Translations under genes and position numbers: made by a program
NCBI GenBank assembly: GCA_030603565.1
Contig: JAUVXM010000002.1
Coordinates: 1-64,000, forward strand
Reading direction: 5' to 3'
Length of the DNA: 64,000 nucleotides
Origin: Candidatus Aminicenantota bacterium
GTDB taxonomy: Bacteria; Acidobacteriota; Aminicenantia; Aminicenantales; Aminicenantaceae
Notes under the pieces: generated by a model
What the model was told of the DNA's origin: nothing
Seen by the model: the letters and a program-made list of their open reading frames with translations, nothing else
Databases searched by the model: none
Shown: piece after piece, positions 1-8,990 of the stretch
Numbering within the stretch: the stretch's first letter is position 1
Layout: each line of letters starts with the position of its first letter

Positions 1-2
1 TC

Positions 3-113
3 CGAGATTCCCTGACAAAAACACAGGAGCAAATTTTAAACCTTCTGGGGATCAGCTCAGATTACTATTGGAGACGGTCTGCCGTAGAAGGTGAAAAATC
101 AAAAAAAACGTGA
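3..113 (+). CDS. C-terminal fragment of a protein truncated by the window edge (possibly a transposase)
   Basis: Frame 3 is open from the window edge to TGA at 111-113: RDSLTKTQEQILNLLGISSDYYWRRSAVEGEKSKKT*. Family is a guess. Confidence 0.3.
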   Translation, partial: RDSLTKTQEQILNLLGISSDYYWRRSAVEGEKSKKT

Positions 114-297
114 TTTCAACTTGCGGAAAGTGAGTTATATATATTAAAATAGCAGTATTTATGGAATTCGTTTTTACTTGGATATATAATTATTATATGG
201 TAATTTTCGGTAGAATATAATGTTATATGTGCAGAAAACAAAGATAAATGAATACGGATATGGTATCTTAAAGAAAAAGATTGGCCAGTTTAAGAAA

Positions 298-316
298 CCC
301 GCACATTGTGTGCGGG
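298..316. promoter_or_regulatory. Perfect 7-bp hairpin/dyad CCCGCAC-ATTGT-GTGCGGG upstream of mod
   Basis: Inverted repeat 37 bp before the mod start codon; no T-tract follows, so an operator or 5'UTR structure is more likely than a terminator. Confidence 0.35.
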
Positions 317-352
317 TACGGGTAAAAGAAAAGAATAGGGGATAAAAACAGA

Positions 353-2206
353 ATGGATGGAAAGTCATTGAATCTTACAGAAGAAAAACTTAACAAACTC
401 AAAAAGATTATTCCCGAAGCATTTACGGAAAAGATGATTGATTGGGAAAAGCTGAAAGTCTCTTTAGGTGAAAACATAGAATTTAAAAACGAACGTTATG
501 TTCTAAACTGGGCTGGTAAATCCGATGCTTTCCGGGTATTACAATCTCCGACAACCGCAACTCTGGTTCCGGATAAGGACGAATCCGTTAATTTTGATAC
601 AACCGAAAACATTTTTATTGAAGGGGAAAATCTTGAAGTTTTAAAAGTCTTGCAGAAATCCTATTTCGGCAAAATCAAAATGATATATATTGACCCGCCG
701 TATAATACTGGCAATGATAATTTTATTTATCCCGATAAATTTTCCGAAACCAAAGAAGAATATTTGAGCAGAATCGGAGACAAAGACGAAACCGGTTATT
801 TGACCCGCGAGGGATTATTCCACAAGAACAGCAAAGACAGCGGGCATTATCATAGTAACTGGCTTTCCATGATGTATCCGAGGCTTTTTTTGGCAAGGAA
901 TTTACTGCGGGATGACGGGGTAATTTTTATTTCCATTGATGATAATGAAGTGCATAATTTACGGCTTTTGATGAATGAGGTTTTTGGGGAAGAGAATTTT
1001 GTTGCGGTACTAGTTTGGAGAAGAAGAGCATCATCTGCTTTCGCAGATAACAATGTATCTACAGATCATGAGTACGTTGTATGTTTCCAAAAAGGTAATT
1101 TTTCTGAATATGTTGGAAAAAAGAAGAATTTTAAAAGCTATAAAAATCCAGATAACGATCCTCGTGGTGATTGGGTTCCTGGCGACCTTACTGTTGGAAT
1201 GAATGCTTCTATGAGGCCCAATCAAGCATATGACCTTACAAATCCAAAAACTGGAAAAACATATTCGTATAACCCTAATCGTGTCTGGGCTTATATCCCC
1301 TCATCGATGCAAAAATTAATAGAGGAAAACCGCATTGTTTTTCCAGAAGATATTTCACAACGCCCAATGATGAAACGATTTAAAAATGATCTTAAAGATA
1401 CGAACAATCCTTTTTCGTCATTGATGAATGATGTTGGTTTGAATACAGAAGCAACAAAACAAATACAGAATATTATGGATAGAAACATTTTTGAATATTC
1501 GAAGCCATTATCTCTAAATAAGACAGTTATAGAACAGATAACATCATCAGATTCGGATATTGTCCTTGATTTTTTTGCTGGCTCAGCAACATTTGCACAC
1601 GCCGTCCTTGATTGCAATAAGAACGACGGTCGTAACCGCAAATTCATCCTTGTCCAACTCCCCGAAAAATGCAACGAAAATTCCGAAGCTTTCAAAGCCG
1701 GTTACAAAACAATAGCCGAAATCGGCAAGGAACGCATTCGTCGAGTGATTAAGAAAATTAAAAAAGAACAGGAAGGTAAACTTGATTTAGACGGCAATGC
1801 CAGTAAACAGGATTTAGGATTTAAGGTATTTAAATTACAGAATTCCAATTTTAAAATATGGCGAACGAAGATTGAAAACAAAGAACAGCTTATAGAGCAA
1901 TTGCAGCAACATCTTGAACCGCTTGACAAAAACGCAAAGACAGAAGATGTTCTTTATGAACTGCTTTTAAAGTCCGGCGTTCCGCTTACCGCTAAAATTG
2001 AACAAAAAGACGGTTTTTATCTTATAAATGATAATGAAATTGTTTTAATTCTTGAGAAAGTAGATAAGAAAATCATAAAGACGGTTATTGTTATAAAACC
2101 TCAAAAGGTGATTACAATTGACCGATTATTTAATAACAATGACAAATTAAAAACCAATACCGCATTACAGATGAAAAATGCGGGGATTGAGTTTAAGGTG
2201 GTTTAA
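353..2206 (+). CDS. mod: Type III restriction-modification system DNA adenine methyltransferase (Mod)
   Basis: 617 aa; DPPYNTGND catalytic motif followed by DFFAGSATFAHAV (beta-class motif order); res-like gene downstream. Confidence 0.95.
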   Translation: MDGKSLNLTEEKLNKLKKIIPEAFTEKMIDWEKLKVSLGENIEFKNERYVLNWAGKSDAFRVLQSPTTATLVPDKDESVNFDTTENIFIEGENLEVLKVLQKSYFGKIKMIYIDPPYNTGNDNFIYPDKFSETKEEYLSRIGDKDETGYLTREGLFHKNSKDSGHYHSNWLSMMYPRLFLARNLLRDDGVIFISIDDNEVHNLRLLMNEVFGEENFVAVLVWRRRASSAFADNNVSTDHEYVVCFQKGNFSEYVGKKKNFKSYKNPDNDPRGDWVPGDLTVGMNASMRPNQAYDLTNPKTGKTYSYNPNRVWAYIPSSMQKLIEENRIVFPEDISQRPMMKRFKNDLKDTNNPFSSLMNDVGLNTEATKQIQNIMDRNIFEYSKPLSLNKTVIEQITSSDSDIVLDFFAGSATFAHAVLDCNKNDGRNRKFILVQLPEKCNENSEAFKAGYKTIAEIGKERIRRVIKKIKKEQEGKLDLDGNASKQDLGFKVFKLQNSNFKIWRTKIENKEQLIEQLQQHLEPLDKNAKTEDVLYELLLKSGVPLTAKIEQKDGFYLINDNEIVLILEKVDKKIIKTVIVIKPQKVITIDRLFNNNDKLKTNTALQMKNAGIEFKVV

Positions 2207-2211
2207 GAATA

Positions 2212-2883
2212 ATGAGTTATAAAAGTGCACAATTGATCGACATAAAGGTTGCCGAAGGTGACTATTTCCTCAATGAAATAAAAAATGTCAAATCTAATAT
2301 TTTGATTGTCAACAGTTTGGTAAATGCCTTTGTTTCCTCATGTAGAAATATCACTTTTGCACTTCAATATGTCTTACATAACATTGAGGGGTTTCATGTT
2401 TGGTATAATGAAAAACAAGCATATATGAAAAATAATGCTTATTTTAATTTTTTTAATGAATATAGGCGTTTGTCTATACATAAAGGGCAATATTTTATTA
2501 AATCTGGAGACATGAAAAATAGTAAAATATCATGGTATTTTGATACAATTAAAAACATTCAATTTAATGATGATGTATTTATTGTCTGTAACAAATATTT
2601 TATTGAATTGCTACAACTAATATTTGATTGTTATCAAGAGTTTAAATTTACTCTAAGCGCTAAATGGTATTATACTCAAAATAATTTTACAATGTTAAAT
2701 AAAACTATTTCTGAAGCTGAAAACGAATTGAGGTTTCCGACAAATTGGACTAAAATAAATGGCAATAAAGAAGAATTTCCTAAACGATGGGCTGTTTTAA
2801 GAAGAAATGTAACCAGCTGTGAAATAAATCATTTTTTCAAAATGTATCTTAATAAATGTTTTAAAGAACCTGACGACATTTGA
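2212..2883 (+). CDS. Hypothetical protein, HEPN-like, within R-M island
   Basis: Starts 6 bp after mod; NAFVSSCRNITFALQYVL ... FFNEYRRLSIHKGQYF, with an R-x4-H (RRLSIH) HEPN-like motif. HEPN assignment is by pattern only. Confidence 0.55.
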   Translation: MSYKSAQLIDIKVAEGDYFLNEIKNVKSNILIVNSLVNAFVSSCRNITFALQYVLHNIEGFHVWYNEKQAYMKNNAYFNFFNEYRRLSIHKGQYFIKSGDMKNSKISWYFDTIKNIQFNDDVFIVCNKYFIELLQLIFDCYQEFKFTLSAKWYYTQNNFTMLNKTISEAENELRFPTNWTKINGNKEEFPKRWAVLRRNVTSCEINHFFKMYLNKCFKEPDDI

Positions 2884-2925
2884 AATATGTTGAGATAGAG
2901 TTTATATCAGTATAAGGACAAATAA

Positions 2926-4566
2926 ATGACTGAATCACCATTTAAAATGCAGTTTGATCCTCAAACAATCAAACATCTTGGTGTACGAATGTATTCAAGG
3001 CTTGCACCCGCACTAGCCGAAATTATTTCAAATGCATATGATGCCGATGCAAATAATGTCAGCATTGTTTTGACTGAAAAAAATGGAATTCCCAAAGAGA
3101 TACGGATTGAAGATGATGGAACAGGAATCTCACATAACGAAATCAATAGCAAATTTCTAATAATTGGTAGAAATAGGCGTGATGATGAAGGGGACAAGCC
3201 TTCAAAAAAATACAATCGTTTGCCTACCGGTAAAAAAGGTCTTGGCAAACTTGCTCTGTTTGGACTTGCCAAAACAATTACAATTTCAACAAGGCAATCT
3301 GGGAAACAAAATGAATTTGTATTAGACTGGGATGATTTAATGACAGCTAAAGATAGTTATCGACCTAGGGCAAATAGTATTAACACTGATACAAGTGCTG
3401 CCGATGGTACGGTTATTACTATGGAAGGGCTAAAAAGAAAAACGGCATTTGATTTAAATGAGTTAGCAGACAGTTTGTCTCGAATATTTATTTTTGATAA
3501 CAATTTTAATTTGGTGCTTGAATCACCCTCAGGAGACAGAATCTTAATAGATAATAAGAGAAAATACGGTCTACTTAATGAAGAATTTGAGTGGGATCTC
3601 GAATCCACATTTTTGGTACCTTCAGAATCTGAATATCACAGGAAAATAAACGGTCATCTAATAACTTCGGAAAAACCAATTACCCCTTCTTCCGGTTTAA
3701 GAGGAATAACTCTTTTTTCGCGAGGAAAACTTGTAAATGCTCCAGAATTTTTCTCCAGTAGCACCTCAAGCCACTTTTTCCAATACCTTACTGGATGGAT
3801 AAGTGTAGATTTTATAGATCTCTTAGATGATGATGTTATATCAACGAATCGTCAATCCATAGATTGGGAACATCCCGATATGACCAAATTAAGAAAATTT
3901 CTTTCAGGAATAGTTTCACAAGTTAATGCAGATTGGCGAAAGAGAAGAAAAGAAAAAAAAGCTGCTGATTTAAAGGAAAAAACAGGTATTGATGCAGAAA
4001 ATTGGACAAATACTTTACCGGATGACGTAAAAGAGAACACCAAACGAATTATAGAAACATTGGGTGGTGAAGATGCGCTTGAAAAATACACTCCCGTAAT
4101 CAAAGCCCTTCATGATATTATTCCGGAATACCCCCTTCTTCATTGGCGACATTTGCACGATTACCTAAGAGAAAGAATCAAATCATATTACGAGCATAAG
4201 CAGTACGGGGATGCTGCAAGCCAAGGGGTTCAAATATATTGTGAGATAATAAGAAAACTAACAGACAGAAAAGAGGACGGGACAGCTTTAGTCAATCGAA
4301 TATTCGGGAGTAGCCCTTTTGATAGTCTCCCAGAGGTCCAATTGAATGACTTAGACACAGAATCTAAGAAAAACATTCAGGAAGGGCAAGGCCATTTATC
4401 CAGAGGAGTAGTAACGGGCTTTAGGAACCCCATATCACACGGACCAATTGACACCAATGTCCCTGATTTGTTTACTGAACTTGATTGTCTGAATATTTTA
4501 AGTCTAGTTTCATATCTAATAACTCGAATGGATAATGCCAAGGTGAATGCTTCTTCTGGTAGTTAG
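2926..4566 (+). CDS. GHKL (HATPase_c_3, MORC/MutL-like) ATPase with C-terminal TIGR02391/Ymh-like (HEPN-type) domain
   Basis: N-box EIISNAYDADANNV, G1 EDDGTGI, G2 GKKGLGKLALFG; C-term LNDLDTESKKNIQEGQGHLSRGVVTGFRNPISHG resembles TIGR02391 and has an RX4H motif (RNPISH). Confidence 0.82.
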   Translation: MTESPFKMQFDPQTIKHLGVRMYSRLAPALAEIISNAYDADANNVSIVLTEKNGIPKEIRIEDDGTGISHNEINSKFLIIGRNRRDDEGDKPSKKYNRLPTGKKGLGKLALFGLAKTITISTRQSGKQNEFVLDWDDLMTAKDSYRPRANSINTDTSAADGTVITMEGLKRKTAFDLNELADSLSRIFIFDNNFNLVLESPSGDRILIDNKRKYGLLNEEFEWDLESTFLVPSESEYHRKINGHLITSEKPITPSSGLRGITLFSRGKLVNAPEFFSSSTSSHFFQYLTGWISVDFIDLLDDDVISTNRQSIDWEHPDMTKLRKFLSGIVSQVNADWRKRRKEKKAADLKEKTGIDAENWTNTLPDDVKENTKRIIETLGGEDALEKYTPVIKALHDIIPEYPLLHWRHLHDYLRERIKSYYEHKQYGDAASQGVQIYCEIIRKLTDRKEDGTALVNRIFGSSPFDSLPEVQLNDLDTESKKNIQEGQGHLSRGVVTGFRNPISHGPIDTNVPDLFTELDCLNILSLVSYLITRMDNAKVNASSGS

Positions 4567-4580
4567 CAAAAGAGAAAAAG

Positions 4581-5609
4581 ATGAAAAAAAATAACATTTT
4601 AAATGCAATTGACCTTTTTTCCGGTTGCGGCGGTTTATCCGAAGGATTAAAACAAGCCGGTTTTAACGTTATTGCAGGTGTTGAAGTTGATAAAAACGCA
4701 GCTAAGGCGTACCGCATGAACCATACGGACACCGTTCTTTATGAGGATGACATAAGAAAACTTGATTCTAATGAAATATTGAAGCTTCTTAACGGCAAAC
4801 CCTTGCATCTTCTTGCCGGATGCCCCCCGTGTCAGGGTTTTTCGACAATAAGGAAACTAAATCGTAAATTGGCTGTTCCGGATGAAAGAAACAGTTTGAT
4901 TAATGAATATTATAGATTTGTTAAGGAATTAAATCCGTTAACTATAATGCTTGAGAATGTCCCGAGTATTGTTGATTATACATTATTTAAAACTATCGCT
5001 CGAAAACTTAAAAAACTTGGTTACAATATTACTTATAAAGTCGTTAATGTTGCTGATTATTCCATTCCACAGCGACGGAAAAGATTGGTTTTGGTAGGCT
5101 CTAAAATATGCAAAATTGATATTGCATCAGGAACAAATACACTTACTACCGTTCGAGATGCTCTTGGTAAATTAAAAAATAATGTCAATGACGAGTTGCA
5201 TAAAATTTATCCGAAACATACCGAACATATTCAAAAAATGATTTCATTAATACCTAAAAACGGCGGTAGTAGAAAAGATTTACCGGAACAGTACACGTTG
5301 GAATGTCATAAAAAAAAGAATGTGGGATTTAAAGATGTATACGGAAGGTTGCGCTGGGATAGCGTATCTTCAACAATTACCGGCGGATGTCTGAATCCGT
5401 CAAAAGGAAGATTTTTACACCCGGATGAAGACAGATGCATTTCTGCAAGAGAAGCGTCATTATTACAAACCTTTCCGATTGATTACAAGTTTCCTACCGA
5501 TATTCCAAAAGCCGAACTCGCGTTATTAATAGGTAATGCTCTCCCTCCTGAATTTAGCAGAATACAGGCGGAAAACATTTTTCGTCATATTGAAGAATGT
5601 TATGGCTGA
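4581..5609 (+). CDS. dcm: DNA (cytosine-5)-methyltransferase
   Basis: DLFSGCGGLSEGLKQAGF, GCPPCQGFS, ENVPSI, QRRKRLVLVGS and C-terminal GNALPPEFS motifs. Confidence 0.96.
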   Translation: MKKNNILNAIDLFSGCGGLSEGLKQAGFNVIAGVEVDKNAAKAYRMNHTDTVLYEDDIRKLDSNEILKLLNGKPLHLLAGCPPCQGFSTIRKLNRKLAVPDERNSLINEYYRFVKELNPLTIMLENVPSIVDYTLFKTIARKLKKLGYNITYKVVNVADYSIPQRRKRLVLVGSKICKIDIASGTNTLTTVRDALGKLKNNVNDELHKIYPKHTEHIQKMISLIPKNGGSRKDLPEQYTLECHKKKNVGFKDVYGRLRWDSVSSTITGGCLNPSKGRFLHPDEDRCISAREASLLQTFPIDYKFPTDIPKAELALLIGNALPPEFSRIQAENIFRHIEECYG

Positions 5610-6015
5610 TATTTTTATCAAGGAAAAGCGCTCACAAATAATGAGTAGTATTTCCGGAAAAGACACAAAACCGGAGATGATTATTAGAAAGGCGCTTTTT
5701 TCGGAAGGATATAGATATAGACTACATAGGAAAGATTTACCGGGTAAGCCGGATATTGTTTTTCCAAGCAAAAATAAAGTGATTTTTATTAACGGTTGTT
5801 TTTGGCACGGCCATAATTGTAAGAAAGCTGCTTTACCGGCAACCAATAAAAGTTTTTGGGAAAAGAAGCTAACAGGCAACAAAGAGAGAGATAAGCGGAA
5901 TTTGGCAAAATTAAAAGCTATCGGTTGGAAAAGCTTGGTGATTTGGCAATGTCAAATAAAAAAGAACACGCTTGAAGCTCAAATCAATAAGATAAAAGCA
6001 TTCTTGGAAAAGTAA
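5602..6015 (+). CDS. vsr: Very short patch repair endonuclease (Vsr)
   Basis: Start MADIFIKEKRSQIMSSISGKDTKPEMIIRKAL; FINGCFWHGHNCKKAALPATNKSFWEKK. ORF-track start at 5536 is too early; ATG 5602 overlaps the dcm stop by 8 nt. Confidence 0.94.
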   Translation: MADIFIKEKRSQIMSSISGKDTKPEMIIRKALFSEGYRYRLHRKDLPGKPDIVFPSKNKVIFINGCFWHGHNCKKAALPATNKSFWEKKLTGNKERDKRNLAKLKAIGWKSLVIWQCQIKKNTLEAQINKIKAFLEK

Positions 6016-6031
6016 TAGGAATTCTCAATAG

Positions 6032-8656
6032 ATGAAACTCCACTTTGACCCAAACCAAAAGTTTCAGCACGATGCAATAAACTCGATTGTCGGCATATTT
6101 GAGGGACAACCTTTAAACCAGGGCGATTTCAGTTTTTCGATAAGTAGTGAAAGCTACATGTTTCAGGACGGTGGTGTTGGAAACAGACTTGAAATAAGCG
6201 AAGAACAGATTCTAAATAATGTTAAGGTAATACAGAAGAAAAATGAGTTAATTGTTTCCGATAAATTGGACGGAATGAATTTTTCCATTGAAATGGAAAC
6301 CGGAACCGGAAAAACTTATGTTTATCTCCGCACAATTTACGAATTGAATAAAAAATACGGATTTAAAAAATTCGTTATTGTTGTCCCCTCAATAGCCATT
6401 CGTGAAGGCGTATTAAAAAACCTTGAAATAACCTTTGAGCACTTTCAGAATCTTTACGATAAGACGCCGCTTAATTTCGATGTTTACGATTCCAAAAGGG
6501 TTTCCAATTTAAGAAATTTTTCCATCAATAATAACATTCAGATCCTTGTTATAAATATCGATTCCTTTGCCAAGGATGAAAACATAATCAATAAACCCAA
6601 CGACAAACTGACCGGCAAAAAACCGGTAGAGTTTATCCAGGCAACCTGCCCGATTGTAATCGTGGATGAACCGCAGAATATGGAGACGGAGATCAGAAAA
6701 AAAGCAATTGATAACCTGAATCCGCTCTGCACTCTGCGCTATTCCGCCACCCATATCAACCGTTACAATATGGTCTACAGCCTTGACCCGGTGAAAGCCT
6801 ATGACATGGGGCTGGTCAAGCAGATAGAAGTTGATTCCATTGTCACGGAAAATGACTTTAATGAAGCATTTCTTTGCCTTGAAAAAGTAGCCGCAACAAA
6901 AACCCGCACTTCCGCTAGAATTAAAATAGATTTAAATACGCCTGACGGTGTTAAAAGGAAATCCGTTACCGCAAAGGTCGGAGATGATTTATACGATTTA
7001 TCCAATAAAAGAGAGATTTATAAAAACGGATACATTATAAACGGTATTGATGTTGCAGAAAATCTGATAGAGCTTTCTAACGGTGAAACAGTTTTTACAG
7101 GTGATACATTCGGCGGGCTTTCCGATGAGATCAGGAAGGTTCAGATTCGCAAAACAATTGAAGAACACTTTTTAAAAGAACGAAAGCTAAAAAATAAAGG
7201 TATAAAAGTCCTTTCTCTTTTTTTTATTGACCGGGTAGCCAATTACCGTGATTATGATTTTGACGGCAATCCGGTTAAAGGCAAACTCGCCAAATGGTTT
7301 GAAGAAATATATACGGAATTATCTTCAAAACTCGCTTACAAAGATTTGATTCCGTTTAATTCGGAAGAAGTCCATAACGGCTATTTTGCAGCTGATAAAA
7401 AAGGCAAATGGAAAGACACGAAGGGAAACACACAGGCAGACAATGATACTTTTAAGCTTATAATGAAAAACAAAGAAAGGCTTTTAGACACTGATGAACC
7501 GTTGAGGTTTATTTTCAGCCATTCCGCTTTGCGTGAGGGATGGGACAATCCCAATGTTTTTCAGATATGTACATTAAATGAAACGCAATCGGAACTTAAA
7601 AAGAGACAGGAAATAGGTAGGGGATTAAGGCTTTCGGTAAATCAGGATGGAATTCGTATACAGGACACCAATATTAACCGATTAACGCTTGTTGCCAATG
7701 AATCTTATGAAGATTTTGCCAAGCAGTTGCAGAAGGAAATAGAAGAAGATTGCGGAGTATCATTTAAAGGCAGAATCAAAAATAAACGGAAAAGAACAAC
7801 TGTCAAATACCGAAAAGGATTTGAACTGGATGAAAAATTCAAAGATATCTGGGACAAGATTAAATATCAAACCACCTATCGGGTTGAATACGATACCGCC
7901 GAACTTATTAAGAAAGCAGCAAAAACCGTTAATCAAATGCCCTCTACCGGAAAAGCGGTTATAAAAACAACAAAAACCGCACTTGAATTTGATGAAGCCG
8001 GTATTATTATGGAAACAAAAGCCTCTTATATGACATCACTTGACGGCATGTTTTTAATACCTGACATCCTTTTTTACATACAGGAAAGAACGGAACTTAC
8101 ACGTTCCACAATTTTTGAAATTCTTAAGAAATCCGGGAGAATAAGTGAAGTTTTAATTAACCCGCAGCTTTTTCTTGATAATGTCGTTACTGCCATAAAA
8201 GATGTTCTCACGGAACTGGTGATTGAAGGTATAAAATATGAAAAAATCGGCTTAAAAGAATATGAAATGCGGTTGTTTGAGGACTATGAAATACATATCA
8301 ATGACCTGACATTTAAAATAAATAAGAAAGATAAAACCATTTACAGCAATCTTTTTCCGCTTGACTCCAATGTTGAATATGAATTTGCCAGAGAATGTGA
8401 AAGCAGAGATGACATTGAATTCTATTTTAAGCTTCCCTTCCGGTTTAAAATTAAAACACCAATCGGAAATTATAACCCTGACTGGGCTTTGATTAAAAAG
8501 AATGAAAAAACGGTTTACTTTGTCGCCGAAACCAAATCGGCAGGACAGGAATTAAAAATAAGTGAAAAAAGAAAGATAAAATGCGGGTATGCTCATTTTA
8601 ATGAATTTGAAGATGTTAAATATAGGCAAGTAGCGACAGTAGGAGAATTGGATTAA
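6032..8656 (+). CDS. res: Type III restriction endonuclease subunit R (SF2 helicase-nuclease)
   Basis: Walker A METGTGKTYVYL, IVDEPQNM, REGWDNPNVF, QEIGRGLRL; C-terminal PDWALI...VYFVAETKS PD-(D/E)xK-like nuclease motif. Confidence 0.96.
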   Translation: MKLHFDPNQKFQHDAINSIVGIFEGQPLNQGDFSFSISSESYMFQDGGVGNRLEISEEQILNNVKVIQKKNELIVSDKLDGMNFSIEMETGTGKTYVYLRTIYELNKKYGFKKFVIVVPSIAIREGVLKNLEITFEHFQNLYDKTPLNFDVYDSKRVSNLRNFSINNNIQILVINIDSFAKDENIINKPNDKLTGKKPVEFIQATCPIVIVDEPQNMETEIRKKAIDNLNPLCTLRYSATHINRYNMVYSLDPVKAYDMGLVKQIEVDSIVTENDFNEAFLCLEKVAATKTRTSARIKIDLNTPDGVKRKSVTAKVGDDLYDLSNKREIYKNGYIINGIDVAENLIELSNGETVFTGDTFGGLSDEIRKVQIRKTIEEHFLKERKLKNKGIKVLSLFFIDRVANYRDYDFDGNPVKGKLAKWFEEIYTELSSKLAYKDLIPFNSEEVHNGYFAADKKGKWKDTKGNTQADNDTFKLIMKNKERLLDTDEPLRFIFSHSALREGWDNPNVFQICTLNETQSELKKRQEIGRGLRLSVNQDGIRIQDTNINRLTLVANESYEDFAKQLQKEIEEDCGVSFKGRIKNKRKRTTVKYRKGFELDEKFKDIWDKIKYQTTYRVEYDTAELIKKAAKTVNQMPSTGKAVIKTTKTALEFDEAGIIMETKASYMTSLDGMFLIPDILFYIQERTELTRSTIFEILKKSGRISEVLINPQLFLDNVVTAIKDVLTELVIEGIKYEKIGLKEYEMRLFEDYEIHINDLTFKINKKDKTIYSNLFPLDSNVEYEFARECESRDDIEFYFKLPFRFKIKTPIGNYNPDWALIKKNEKTVYFVAETKSAGQELKISEKRKIKCGYAHFNEFEDVKYRQVATVGELD

Positions 8657-8710
8657 GAAGCGTTTTCGCACATCGGATGCTACAGCGGAATAAAACGGGC
8701 TATCTCAAAT

Positions 8711-8887
8711 ATGACGAAAGGAAAAAGCATATATAACAAATCGTTAGAACTCCGTTCGGAAGAACATCAGGAAAAAGTCTTAATCATTAAAAATGTCCCA
8801 CGCTATCCAGAAATCATTGACAAAGGAACCAGCGCATTTCTGCACAATCCTGCCTTCGCCGCCTCCAACCGCATAAAATATGAATAA
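8711..8887 (+). pseudogene. Short coding remnant after res
   Basis: MTKGKSIYNKSLELRSEEHQEKVLIIKNVPRYPEIIDKGTSAFLHNPAFAASNRIKYE*; the frame is open directly after the res stop (EAFSHIGCYSGIKRAISN-M...). Protein-like, family unknown. Confidence 0.3.
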
Positions 8888-8990
8888 TGTTCGGCTACAG
8901 GCCGCCCCATTTATTTAGGCCAAGCCAGTGAAATTTAGCTGAGATTGTCATGAACAAAAAAAATTTGAATAAGATTTTGAAGAGTGTCTC

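Noticed and set aside
1291-1695. 134-aa minus ORF inside mod
   Set aside because: Shadow of mod, which has intact methylase motifs.
5526-5882. 118-aa minus ORF over dcm/vsr
   Set aside because: Opposite strand of two strongly supported genes.
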